DNA of 64,000 nucleotides from Ramazzottius varieornatus (lineage: Eukaryota; Tardigrada; Eutardigrada; Parachela; Ramazzottiidae): the NCBI GenBank assembly GCA_001949185.1, contig BDGG01000003.1, forward strand, positions 128,679 to 192,678, read 5' to 3'. The notes beneath the pieces were generated by a model. That model was given only the letters and a program-made list of their open reading frames with translations. It was not told the DNA's origin and did not search any database. This document shows, piece by piece, positions 45,213-55,859 of this stretch; positions within the stretch are counted from its first letter, which is position 1, and every line of letters starts with the position of its first letter. The translations under genes and the position numbers were made by a program.

Positions 45213-47235
45213 ATGCATAAAATGCCCAAACCTTCTCCTGCACGTCCGCCTTCTTCATGGCCCTTTATTTCCTCGGGACGTCTGATCTTCTCCGTCTTTT
45301 TTGCCTTTGTGTTTGCGCTATGCACCTACTCACCGTTCCTAATATGGGCCGAGCGCTCTGAGTTGCTAGTCTCACGTGTAGACGTAAGTGCTTTTTGTGA
45401 CCAAACGAATGCGCGATTGTCTTTGATTGTTGATTGAGCGGTAAAACTCAAATTGATTCTGGTTTATCAATTTGTTTGTTGGCAGACTGAATTAGCTAAG
45501 GTTCCAGAGAAGACTGTCAGTCGTCTCATTGTTCACAACTATGAAGCCCAGCCAACTACAGGAGGTACGTTTCAGACGGAGTTTGGAGTTTTTATGACCA
45601 GTGGAACGGCCCCGACGAAATGCAAGCTACCGGAAGTGTCTCCTCCACCTGCTGATCTGCGCAAAGAAGCCATGTCTGCTTTCAACGTCGCTTTGACCAT
45701 GGAGACACTGGGCAAGCTCGAGAAGGCCTCCCGTCTCTTCCAGGTACACTTCGTAACGCTTGTGATAGAGGTCTAAGTATCGATTAGTCTGATAGACAAC
45801 GGCTCACCCGTTATGAGCTCTCATAATAGAAACCGTACATTTATTGTCGATAGACATTCAATCCATGACGTAGTAGCCATGATTCCTATTCTAATGTGTT
45901 GAATGCGTTATAGCATGCGGTGGCACTGGATCCTTCAAACTCGGAAATCCTGACCGAATACGGCACCTTCCTCGAGACTCACCACGCGGACATCGTTCAA
46001 GCAGACACTTTGTACCTGAAAGCCGTGTATGCTGACCCAGGGAACCACCGAGCCTTGACGCTACGTGTCCGAACACAGCCTTTGGTGGAAGAGATCGACC
46101 AGCAGGCTTTCGATCGCATCGACCAGATGATGCTCGAGTTCTACAGCAAGTCGCATGAGACCATGATGCTCAAGAAGCAGAAACGAGCATTTATGTGGCA
46201 GCTACATCACTCCGTGGCGATTGAGGGGAACACTTTCACGTTTGAAGAGACAAAGTCCGTCATTGAGAAGAGACTTGCTATTGCGGGGAAATCCATCATG
46301 GAGCATAACGAAATTTTAGGTCAGTTTACTACTTTAAAAATTCTTTCCGATCAATTGATGAGGGTTTTGTATTGTTTTACAGGGATGGACGCAGCTCTGA
46401 ACTTCCTAAACGACACGCTGGTTTCACGAATCGGCCCGGTTTCTCTCACCGACATCCTCGACATGCATTTGAGAATCCTGGGCTTTAACGATCCAGTGCA
46501 TGCAGGCAAGTTTCGCAAGACCCAGGTGTACATCAGCGACCACGTTCCTCCGGACGCTTCCGAAGTTCCCCAGCTCATGACCGAACTCATCGAGTGGATG
46601 AACTCTGAAGACGCTTCGCAAATGCACCCCATCAAGCTGGCGACGTTGGCGCATTACTTCCTCGTCCATATCCACCGTAAGGAGAATTTGAGCTCAAGTA
46701 AAACAAGCTAGAGGAAATAAAATGGAATGAAGATCACCCCATATCAAATGTGAAACGGGCAACAAAACGCACAAGATCGTTACTTCGAGTGGCGCATTTT
46801 TTCATTGTTAGTGGCTCCAAGCGTGCGCCATTGCACGTTTCGTTTGCCGGTCTGTCGGATAATCGCAGAGATTTCTTTTTGCTTTTTGCAGCGTTCGTCG
46901 ATGGGAATGGTCGAGTAGGTCGTCTTCTCATGAACCTAATCCTGATGCGGTCGGGTTTCCCTCCGGTGGTAATTCGTGTGACCGAGCGGAAGTTGTACTA
47001 TCAGTGCCTGAAGGACGCCAACGCCGGTGACATTCGCCCTTTCGTTCGCTTCATCTCACAGTGCATGGAGATGACGCTGAGCGAGTACCTCTTCTCCGCG
47101 TCGGATGCTGAAATGTTCACTCGCTCGCGCTTCCCGATCCTCCCCAGCGAGCAACACTCAGACACGATTCTTCTGCCGGCTGTCAGCTTTAGCGACAAGA
47201 ACCACGGCGGCGCTGATGTCATCATCAGTGCTTGA
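45213..47235 (+). CDS. FICD: FICD (HYPE) protein adenylyltransferase
   Basis: ER-resident Fic enzyme that AMPylates and de-AMPylates the Hsp70 BiP. Five exons: 45213-45383, 45486-45743, 45914-46319, 46383-46676 and 46892-47235, 490 residues, phases exact. Order: one N-terminal membrane anchor (LIFSVFFAFVFALCTYSPFL); TPR-like helices (RKEAMSAFNVALTMETLGKL; LDPSNSEILTEYGTFLE; LYLKAVYADPGNHRALT); the inhibitory-helix motif in HSVAIEGNTFTFEE with its autoinhibitory Glu; and the catalytic Fic loop H-P-F-V-D-G-N-G-R-V-G-R, split by the last intron after the His codon. All key residues are present, so both activities are plausible. The last intron carries a GTGGCGCA-family repeat. Confidence 0.95.
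46755..46870. repeat. GTGGCGCA-type miniature repeat copy (FICD intron 4)
   Basis: CTTCGAGTGGCGCATTTTTTC and, about 40 bp on, CAAGCGTGCGCCATTGCACG form the family's inverted pair. It sits between the donor at 46677 and the acceptor at 46891, without disturbing splicing signals. Confidence 0.6.
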
Positions 47236-48544
47236 ACACAACGAAGGGTGTTGAGTGGACGTTTTAACAGAAAATTGTTCCTGGTTCTTTTTGTTCCCCG
47301 GTGTTTCTCTGCCTTTTGACTAGTATTCACTAACTGTGATGGCCGATCTCTCAATTTGATGCTATATGTTACAGAAATTTATAACATTCTCGCAAGCAAC
47401 ATTTGCTGTCGGATGTTGGCGATTTACTTGAGTCATGATTTTTGGCAGTAATGATTTGGCTCACTTATACAGAGATTTGTTTATAGAATCAGCAACTCAC
47501 GATTGCGTGCCTTGAAATCCACGAACGGTAGTAAGAGGGTTTTCTGCATGAAATTGCCGTTTTCCGAACGCTTATTTCAAAAATCTCGTCTCTGGTTAGA
47601 CGCAATATTTCGATTCTCTCATTTTTACTGAGCATAGTGTATGGTGTTGTCTTTCGTCTGAGCATGAGGAAACTCCGCTCCAGCCTTACGCCAATTGCTG
47701 GAGCTGTTTCTGTCTGGCGTAATTTTGAAATTTTGACGTCCTTGGTAGGAAGATTGTCTTGTCGCCGCCAGGCTTCAAAAGTTCAACGCTTGACGTTGAA
47801 ACGGACAGCAACGGGAAAGTATCGGTTTCCTGCTTCTGTTTTGACAAAGCTTGCTCTTCGGAAAACTGCCAGGCGGGAAAATAGAGCTTAAAAACATCAT
47901 CTTTCTCGACAGAAATTTCTTCTTCCCCTGGCCCGGGCGGAACAGATTTTCCGAAACTTCACACAATGGTTAAAGACATCTTGGCTTAATCACCGAAAGT
48001 GTTCCTGTTTGGGTTCATCAACAATACGACCGAAGAAACGAGGGAAAAAACAGGTGACATGCTACCGGCGGACAGAAGAAGGCTTCGACATGGATCCCAA
48101 CAGGACATGCGCCTTATGCGTACAGAAAATAATATTACCAGTAGCTTCTGATGTTTCATGCAGCGCTAAAACATGTCTGGCCTGCTGGAATCCGCGTGCA
48201 AGGACAGTCTCAAGAGGATGTTATACAAGCGAGACGGATGAGAATCCTTATGTTCAATGCGTCTGATTAATCACTGCGGTACGCTTCTCATGCTGCAGAC
48301 AGACATCGAGAGTTCCAGAAGGATCGAAAGGTTGTGATAGATTGGTTGACGCAGGAGTACATTTTGTTTCCATCTTGTTCTTAAGCTGACTATAAAAGGC
48401 ACTCATGAATCCTTGTCAGAAGACGCTATTACACAAGTCTGGATTATCCCCAATGACGTTTCACCTGCGTCCGCCATCCATCCGGCTTGACGGAAATTTA
48501 AGCCCGAGAAGATATTGGCCTCTTCTTTTAAAGCGACATCGAAG
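47236..48544. other. intergenic region between FICD and GPCR
   Basis: About 1.3 kb. Short frames only (e.g. 47637-47891 plus, 48009-48266 plus), without family resemblance or splice support. I see no repeat. Confidence 0.5.
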
Positions 48545-49784
48545 ATGAGTATTTCCGTTCAGAATCTGAGCCTCGTCCTTAGTCAAATGAACTTCACAGA
48601 GAATATTTCGGCTGCGACCAACCACAGCCAAAGTCAAGATGGAACGTCTTACGAAAGAGCGACCTGGTGGACCATCTTGTTATTCTCCGTCCTGATCTTC
48701 ATCACGATAATTTCGAATCTCCTCGTTGTCCTTTCCTTCGTCGTCGAACCCCGACTCCGTACGCCTTTCAATTACTACCTCCTCAGCATGGCGGTCAGTG
48801 ATTTCCTGGTCGGAGCACTCGATCTGCCCCAGTACCTAGCAAGCTACACCTACTACGGCTACTGGCCTTTCGGTGACGTCCAGTGCACCTTCTGGCTCTA
48901 TGTGGACAACGTCATTCCTTCTCTAACATTGTGGTTCCTCGTCGTACTGTCCCTCGATCGAGTATGGGCAATCGACCGACCGATATCGTACCGCCGGCAC
49001 AATTCGCGAAGCAAATGCTTCGTGGCCCTTTTGGCTGCTTTTGTCATTACGAACTTGCCGGTTCTACCCGGTTTCATCCACGCTAGGATACATTTTGGCA
49101 ATCAGACAGACGCGAAGGCCTGCAACTGGGATGTCGATGGCTTACCAGCGTGGGCGAGCTCGTTTTACGGGGTTGTAGTCAACAACTGGCTACCGACGAT
49201 TCTAACGATCGGGTGTTACTCTGTTACAATGGTAAGCAACCACCACCTAACAGAATTACTTCCCTACTGTGAAACTAGCTGGTGAGACTTACTTCTTATC
49301 TCCGCGCCGGTTTCAGACGAAATTGTGCAAGGCAAGAAGGAAGCTAACCGAAGAGAACGTGGAGCAACGCGCCCGAATCATGTGGAGGATGAGGAAGGAA
49401 CGGCAAGCCTTGATTATGCTGACGTTGTTAGTGGTGGCACTGGTGGTACTTTATGGTCCGTACATTATATATTCTATTCGGCAACTGTTATTCAAGATCG
49501 AAGATCCGGCCGTTTTTTACAACGTGGCATTCTACCTGAGCTACGCATTGTCAGCTGTCAACCCGTTTTTGTTCAGTGCCGGAAGCAAGGATATCCAGAA
49601 AGGACTGAAGCGGATGTTTGGAGGGAAACACAGAATGTCCGTGGCGGACGTTTCAATGAAATTGCACACCACTCGTAACTCTCGGCAGTCGAAGCAAGCA
49701 ACCCATCGCACCAGCGCCTTTCAAGTCACGGAACCACAACATTCGGTCGGGAATAATCGCCATCTTCCGAATTCGATATTCTGA
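48545..49784 (+). CDS. class A GPCR, muscarinic/aminergic-like, with altered signature motifs
   Basis: Two exons (48545-49231, 49317-49784; phase 0), 384 residues. The upstream in-frame codons begin with TTG, so ATG 48545 is used. Seven hydrophobic helices: TM1 with ISNLLVVLSFV (N1.50), TM2 LLSMAVSDFLVGALDLP (D2.50), and TM3 FWLYVDNVIPSLTLWFLVVL then SLDRVWAIDRPISYRR. The aminergic Asp aligns in YVDN, and the ICL2 RPISYRR string matches muscarinic RPLSYR. The D-R-Y Tyr is Val (DRV), TM6 has VVLYGPYIIY where W-x-P is usual, and TM7 has SAVNPFLFS where NPxxY has Phe in place of Tyr. N-glycosylation sequons (NFT, NIS, NHS) occur in the extracellular N-terminus. The ligand is unknown; biogenic-amine receptor ancestry is inferred. 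Confidence 0.85.
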
Positions 49785-49826
49785 ACTTGAAATTACTGAA
49801 ATTCATACAGCGTGAACTTGCTGTTG

Positions 49827-50086
49827 GTATCAAATGTAGAAGGCTCGGCGAAGCTAAAACAAGCCGTTGTAGCCGTTCTAAGCCGTGGCCAAAAATATTT
49901 TAGCCGCGGCTAAAGCAGCTAAAATACTTTTGTCCNNNNNNNNNNNNNNNNNNNNNNNNNNNNNNNNNNNNNNNNNNNNNNNNNNGTATTTTAGCTAGTT
50001 TAGCCGCGGCTAAAATATTTTTAGCCACGGCTAAGAACGGCTAAAGCGGCTTACTTTAGCTTCGCCGAGCCTTCTATAGTATCAAA
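49827..50086. mobile_element. foldback hAT-type element with 8-bp target duplication, centre lost in a 50-N gap
   Basis: GTATCAAA is present at 49827-49834 and 50079-50086. Between them, arms of about 90 bp are near-perfect inverted repeats (ends TGTAGAAGGCTCGGCGAAGC / TATAGAAGGCTCGGCGAAGC, with many AGCCG and TTTTAGCCGCGGCTAAA blocks). N occupies 49936-49985. No coding sequence visible. The 8-bp duplication suggests hAT; the real interior size is unknown. Confidence 0.8.
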
Positions 50087-50225
50087 AAATAACCGACTGT
50101 GACCCGTTATCGCATAGTATTAGATTATTCAAGTCAGGTTAGGCCGACAAGGTCCTGGGGCAGCCAGCTGTCAGAACGTCCCCGACTGCATGCTAATGAC
50201 ATTAGGAGGTGGCTAGATGCTCTCT

Positions 50226-50706
50226 TTAGAGAAGTTGCACTTTGCACAAATGGTTTGAACAAACGACAGTTTGGACAAAACGATTGCATTTAGAGAAGTT
50301 TAAACATTCAAGATTTGTAATTCGCCTCGCGATTCACGAACGAAGGGGGGCTTCGTTCGTGAATCACGAAGAAAATCACCCGTAGATTTCAAACATGAAC
50401 GAATTGTCGTCAGTAATGCCCTGGCTGGCCCGAAGCACTGGGAAGCGTAATCGGTGCCCGGGCAACACAGGGCTTCCACTCCGGACAATCAGTCAATCAA
50501 ATTTTCATTTGAGCCGGCTTTTTTTAACTTGGTGGGGTAATACCACCATGGCCAGCAGCGGTCGTTTGTCCCAACGCTTTTTTCAAACTCGCTCGCGTTG
50601 TTCAACTTCTGAAAGCTTCTGGATAATGCTTTTATAGACTTCGATTTTGAAAATTAATTAGTTTTCGTTTGTTCAAACCATCTGCGCAAAGGGCAACTTC
50701 TCTTTT
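50226..50706. mobile_element. miniature inverted-repeat element
   Basis: Arms AGAGAAGTTGCACTTTGC ... GGTTTGAACAAACG (50229-50266) and CGTTTGTTCAAACC ... GGGCAACTTCTCTTT (50666-50706) are inverted with about 90% match. The roughly 480-bp unit includes a perfect 15-bp hairpin at 50331-50365. Non-coding; target duplication not clear. Confidence 0.6.
50331..50365. repeat. perfect 15-bp hairpin with G5 loop
   Basis: GATTCACGAACGAAG, GGGGG, CTTCGTTCGTGAATC. Perfectly palindromic stem inside the inverted-repeat element; no T-run or gene nearby to suggest a terminator. Confidence 0.8.
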
Positions 50707-51265
50707 AGCTAAGACCAACTCGACAACTCGGCCCTTGAAAACACTTTTGGGACACATACATGATTTACGGAATGCTCAGTTTCAAGATGAACGACGCTTT
50801 CTTGTAATTGTCAGATCACACGTACTGTTCGAAGTTTTCCGCCAAAGTCGCATTACCATACCGTCTAATAGGCAGGACACTTCTAATGCGAAAGAATTCG
50901 GAACAACACGGAGAAGGCAAACAAAAACGAAAAAACTCACAGCTTGATAACCATGATCTCACTAGGTTATATCTTGCAGATTTGTGTAAGCTTCCGCCTA
51001 CAACCGGTCAGTTGCGCAGTTTCGACGATACTGCTGAGCGCGTCCCTTTGTGCCGCGGCACAAGCCGGTACATTAGGTGAACCTCTGTCTCTGACTGTCA
51101 AAATTGATTCGAGTTTGGTTCTGGTTAACGTGTAATGACCACTGTTTTCTGACGGAACCACACCTTCTTTTCCTCCCTTTTCATCCAAGCTTTGACGGTT
51201 TACGCTGCTTTCATATCGTTATGCATCATTGGTTTTCGCACTCGATGTCGGGTTCCTTGTCAGGA

Positions 51266-51909
51266 CTTTCATCTAAGGATGAGCATTTCGCCGGACCTTC
51301 TCCCTGGAACGGAATTCGGAAAGGAATTCCTAATTTTCCTATTTTCCTATTTTCCTATTTTCCATTTCCTAAAACGGCTAAACCAAAAACCGGAATTCCA
51401 GAACGGCAGTTTAGAAGGCGAAAAACCAGGCGGTAGCTCGGCTTAGCCCCGGCTGACAAGCTCAGCAAACTCGTTTCCATGCGGCTCGCACGCTTTCAGC
51501 CAGTTCAACTGGAAGCGTGCACCACATGGCAAAAAAATCAAGTCGAGTTTGTTGGCCAAGCTCCCGCGCCCTTTGCCCGCACATTGTGTGGGACTCCTGT
51601 AATGCTTCATGAACTTGGCGAATGACGCTAGAGTGAGCATATGCTGTATGCGTCATCGTACCCTGTAAACTCCACCTCTACTGTGACGTCAGTTTTCCAA
51701 GTTTTTGACGCATTACAGTACGCCAGTTATTTGTAAAAAGTGGCGATTTCACTGTGCAAAACCGATTTTTACAAGCTGAATTCCGGTTTGGTGCTTGTAT
51801 TCCGATTCTGAATTCCAAATCGGGCTCAGCTGAAAAGGAACGGAATTCCTATTTTCCAGGCGGAAATAGGAACGGAGCGGAAAACGGAATGCCCATCCTT
51901 ACTTTCATC
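51266..51909. mobile_element. non-autonomous hAT-like element with exact 8-bp target duplication
   Basis: CTTTCATC at 51266-51273 and 51902-51909 flanks a 628-bp element with inverted ends (TAAGGATGAGCATTTCG / GGAATGCCCATCCTTA). Its subterminal parts hold GGAATTCC and ATTTTCCT repeats in both orientations. A GTGGCGCA-type fragment (about 51470-51600) is nested inside. No transposase. Confidence 0.8.
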
Positions 51910-52317
51910 CTCTCTGTACAACAAAGCCTACATTCTTCTCGATTATGTTTCACGCCGATGGACAATCTTCAGTTCACTCGTCTTGTTTCTCGTGTCGCTT
52001 TACGAGAGGAATTCTTCCTCGTGCGTTCGAGCGCATACCCATTGGAATTGTTGATTGAGTGTCCTTTCATCCCGATCTGGTTTCACTTAACGTCGCAATC
52101 CGATGAGCATCCCCTTGCAGTCCGATGTTCCTATCGTCGGATTGTAATTGTTAATTTCCGGTTGGACTTGAATTGGACATTTTCGCTCCAACATTGATCT
52201 TTCAAACATGTGAGGAATTTTCGAATTTCTACAGATTCAAAAGATTCTCACATGGGTTTGCTTGAAAGCTCAATGTTGGAGCTGCGTAATGATAACAAGC
52301 ATGATGTGCTATCTGCT

Positions 52318-52862
52318 GGCTAAACTTTGTTTCATCTGCCCATGGGTGGTACTTTTGGCCTCCTGGCCGCTTCATCGTCCAATTTTTATGGAATCTTCAA
52401 TGGCCATAAGTCTTAGATCAGTTTTTAAAAGTAACTTGCCGTTTCAGAAGGTTGAGATCATCCCGCTACCGGGGAAGATCAGCTGATAGATCTCTGACGT
52501 ACTCACCCCAAGGATGTACAATCAGGTAATCAACGACAAGCTAGCGTGACTGTGTGTGATATTTCACATGTACGGCTCACTGAATGACAGCTGATCGTTG
52601 ACTGCCGCGTTCTTGCAACCCGGGACTGATTCACGCGTACGATTGTGTGGTGGATCGTACATACCGGGGATCAGAGATCCTATCAGCTGATCTTCCCCGG
52701 TAGCGGGATGATCAAGAGCTCATCTCAATCTTCTGAAACGGCAAGTTACTTTCAAACACTGATCTAAGACTTATGGCCATTGAAGATTTCATAAAAATTG
52801 GATGATGAAGCGGCCAGGAGGCCACAAGTACCACCCATGGGCAGATGAAACAAAGCTTACCA
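52318..52862. repeat. long inverted duplication with about 175-bp arms
   Basis: 52318-52490 and 52683-52862 are reverse complements at roughly 90-95% identity around a spacer of about 190 bp. Each arm, in opposite strands, reads the same open string (KLCFICPWVVL.ASWPLH.P IFM.SSMAISLRS), including matching tails with CCGCTACCGGGGAAGATCAGC. The conserved reading may reflect shared recent origin and not selection. Snap-back transposon relic or recent inverted duplication. Confidence 0.8.
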
Positions 52863-53019
52863 TTCGCAACTCGGAGCCGAAAACAAGGCAGTTTTGGGTG
52901 TTCGTAATGATGATACTGCCAGTTGATTTGCAGATCAAGCTGCATGAAGGTTACATGATCGTGAGGACGAAACACTGATCTCCGTAAACATTCAACTTAT
53001 CGAAATCGAGTTAGTCGGA

Positions 53020-53090
53020 AATAAGTTATGAATTTTGAACAAAGACGGGGATGGACAGATAAGTATGGAACTCAGTGTGGAACCTCAAAA
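53020..53090. repeat. dispersed repeat, copy 2 (partner at 13620-13685)
   Basis: AATAAGTTATGAATTTTGAAC, then GGGGATGGACAGATAAGTATGG. Lies immediately left of the hAT element insertion. Confidence 0.6.
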
Positions 53091-53139
53091 CTGTACGCAG
53101 GCTTCCGCTGATGAAATATAAAAATTTAGCAACGCGAAA

Positions 53140-55494
53140 CTCTACTCTAGAGACCGGGATCTGGCCGCATACGCTGCACTGCGCTGCAGCTGCGCTGCGC
53201 AGCAGTGCAGTTACAGCGTTCACTTTGGCGTTTGTGTGCAGCGCAGCGCAGTATGCAGCGTGTGGCAAGCTAACGCAGCGCAGCTGCAAACGGCACAAAA
53301 AGACGGTTTTCGGTTTTCGAACTGAGAATCTCCCGGTTGGTGGCCGTTATCAAACCCTTGCTTACTAGGTGTTTTCTGCTTGCTGATAAAACACCGACTG
53401 GTCGCGCAAGCTCGCCCCGAATAGTGCTTTACCAGTGATAGTGTTTTAAGCGCCTGGTAGTTAATCTGTCAGTGGAACCGGAAGTCTCGGAGTTCGATAA
53501 AGTTACTTCTGTAGAAAGTTTCTGCGGACTTTGTTGTGGACTGCCTTTTGTTAGCCTTGATTAGAGCTCTGATGGAGGATGCTGCCCGACCCAACTACAG
53601 TGAGCCAGTACGTCGGAAAAGAAGCCAAAGCCATCAGGGAATCTCTCCTTGAGGAAGTCAAACCCATCCTACGACTTCGCGGTGGAGGCATAACGCTTGA
53701 CTTTTGGGGAGAAGAGTACACTAAAGTGTCGTACTTAGGTAAGAGGAACTGTTGATTGTTTTTGGGCAGCAGGATTACACCATTTGCAGTCTGTATGAGT
53801 GGCATAGGGCTTTCGTTTTTGCGGGCTGTACTGTGCAGTATATGTTCGGCGGATCGGAGCTCCGGAAAAGACTTTTGTGTAGCGAATGGGACACCGTGGA
53901 CAGAAAAACGGGCGCGGCTGTACAAAAGTTCATTTTCAGCAAACTTCGAGAAATCGGCTTGTGTGAGGAAGAGCTGAAGCTGTGCACCTCTGTTACGGAT
54001 CAAGACGGAAACATGAAAGTAGTTTTTCGTAACTCGGGCTTCGAGCGCATCAACTGCGCCGGACATCTTCTTAACACCTGTTCGCAAAACTGCCTCAAAT
54101 CCAACCCGAAAAGTCAGCATCCCATGCCTGCAGAAGCCTTACCAGTTCTTGCTTTAGTTAACCAGGTCAAGTCCCTCGTTACACACTGTAAGCAAGGTGG
54201 TATCAGTCGGCAGCTTAAAACAACGTTGAAGCAACACTGCGAAACCCGGTAAGGCCGAACCGAGGCCATGATATTAGAGCTCCAATTCATGTTTCCAACA
54301 CCTAGTATGAACTGGAATTTATTTTTAGGTGGAACACCCACGTCGAAATGTTTGCTTCGGTTGTGGCTGTCTACGAGCAGCTTGAAGACCTCCTTGCTGA
54401 GCGAAAGGAGTCTCATCTTTTTCCGAGTAGGCAGAAAATACAAGAGTTTCGCGACCTGTTTGAGCCTGTACGGGATGCTACATTCCTTCTTTCGGCTTCG
54501 AAACGTCCAACAATTCATCTCGTGGTTCCAGCGTATCTCGAACTGAAGCGCCACTTCAAGGATCAGGTGCCGTCTGACTTTCCGGAAATTAGAGCCTTCC
54601 AGAAACATGTCGAAAACGTTTTCAACAAGAAGCTCGAGATTGATGAGCTTCATAGAGTGGCCGTCTTTCTGGATCCCTCCATGAAGCACCTTCAGTTCCT
54701 AACTGCGACTGAACGAGTAGCTGTTCTCAAGCGAGCGATGGAAGAAGTGCAGAAAATTCCACAGCCAGAAAAGACAGGAGCTCTGATAGTAGAAGGTAAA
54801 AGCCATTATGCCGCGCACTGAGTCACGCATTTCGTTAAAAACTACATAGCGAAAAAAGGAGAGCTCTAATTTGTCAATACTTCTCACTGTAACATTTGGA
54901 CATCAAATCTAACCTGAACAGTGATCAGTGCAGGAGAATGGCTTTTACTATTCGACTGTCGCAGTAGCTTCAAGAGGCAGTACCAAGTTCAACGTGAAAG
55001 CCTTGGCCAAGTATTCTGCCGACAATCCCATCGGGAACGAAGTCGAGCGCTATGCGAGTTTGCCCAGTCCTCCCGAAAACCAAGATGTCCTTAGCTTTTG
55101 GACAGAGAAAGAGAATGACTTTCCTCGTTTGAAGTGCTATGCGCTGCGAATCCTTTCTGTATCTGCCACTAGCACACCTTCCGAACGTTTGTTTAGCAGA
55201 TCTGGAACTGCTGTATCGGAGAAGCGTACAAATTTAGCTCCTCAAACTTTAAGCGATCTCATGGTTGTCCAGTCTAATTTTGAATTTGAGAATGTCTAAT
55301 TTTGTATTTGGGAATTTTAAGTTCGAAATTGAACCGCAGCGCAGTTGCCTCGCACGTACAGTAAGGTGCAGCGCAGCTGCACCGTCGGTCCAGTCCAGAT
55401 TCACGCAGCGCAGCGCAGTTGCCGAGTACCAGAAAAGGGCGCAGCGCAGATGCAGCGTACTTTTTGACCTGCGGCCCAGGTCTCTACTCTACTC
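53140..55494. mobile_element. full-length hAT transposon with exact 8-bp target duplication
   Basis: CTCTACTC at 53140-53147 and 55487-55494 brackets a 2,339-bp element (53148-55486). Ends are inverted (TAGAGACCGGGATCTGGCCGC at the left; right end reads TAGAGACCTGGGCCGC inversely), followed on both sides by subterminal arrays of GCAGCGCAG motifs (53165-53290, 55335-55460). Such arrays are typical binding sites for hAT transposases. It encodes a hAT transposase (next entry). The exact duplication argues for a fairly recent insertion. Confidence 0.88.
53579..55299 (+). pseudogene. hAT-family transposase, spliced, probably broken near the 5' end
   Basis: Segments: 53579-53738 (MLPDPTTVSQYVGKEAKAIR ... 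GGITLDFWGEEYTKVSYL), about 53770-54248 (SVTDQDGNMKVVFRNSGFER, INCAGHLLNT, LKQHCETR), 54329-54795 (WNTHVEMFASVVAVYEQL, VVPAYLELKRHF, VAVFLDPSMKHLQF) and 54929-55299. The last holds the hAT C-terminal dimerisation block ILSVSATSTPSERLFSRSG then TAVSEKRTNL. The three 3' segments join by proper GT-AG introns with exact phase. The first junction does not: the only GT/AG pair there spans about 31 bp and shifts frame. No BED zinc finger is found upstream. DDE acidic residues are partly visible (D in TLDFW and in VTDQDGN). Confidence 0.8.
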
Positions 55495-55859
55495 TAATTA
55501 ACATTAGCATCGCTGTTGAAAGCACGACTATGTCACTGGCCGGAGATTTGCACAGTGTAATCGATCGACCACAACTGCCACATGGCTGCTTTGCACAAAG
55601 CCCCAAAAACATGGACGAGAACAGACTCTTGCTACCTTGAACGCTAAGACTAATGTTCTTTCATATTCCTACACCTACGGTAAGCGTAGTTCAAGTAAGT
55701 TGGCTGAGTGTTCGTGTTCGGATGGAAATGATCTTAAAATCGCCAAGAACAGTGCCTCGCGCGCCAGCACCTGGAAGCGGGGTCACGGCGGGAGTAGTCC
55801 GCTTGACGTTCGATGTACACAAAGATGGAGCAAGGCACAAGGTCAGACGGACACCCCGA

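Noticed and set aside
50099-51436. Several 60-110 codon frames in the transposon block
   Set aside because: All overlap miniature elements or their repeats and show no conserved domain.
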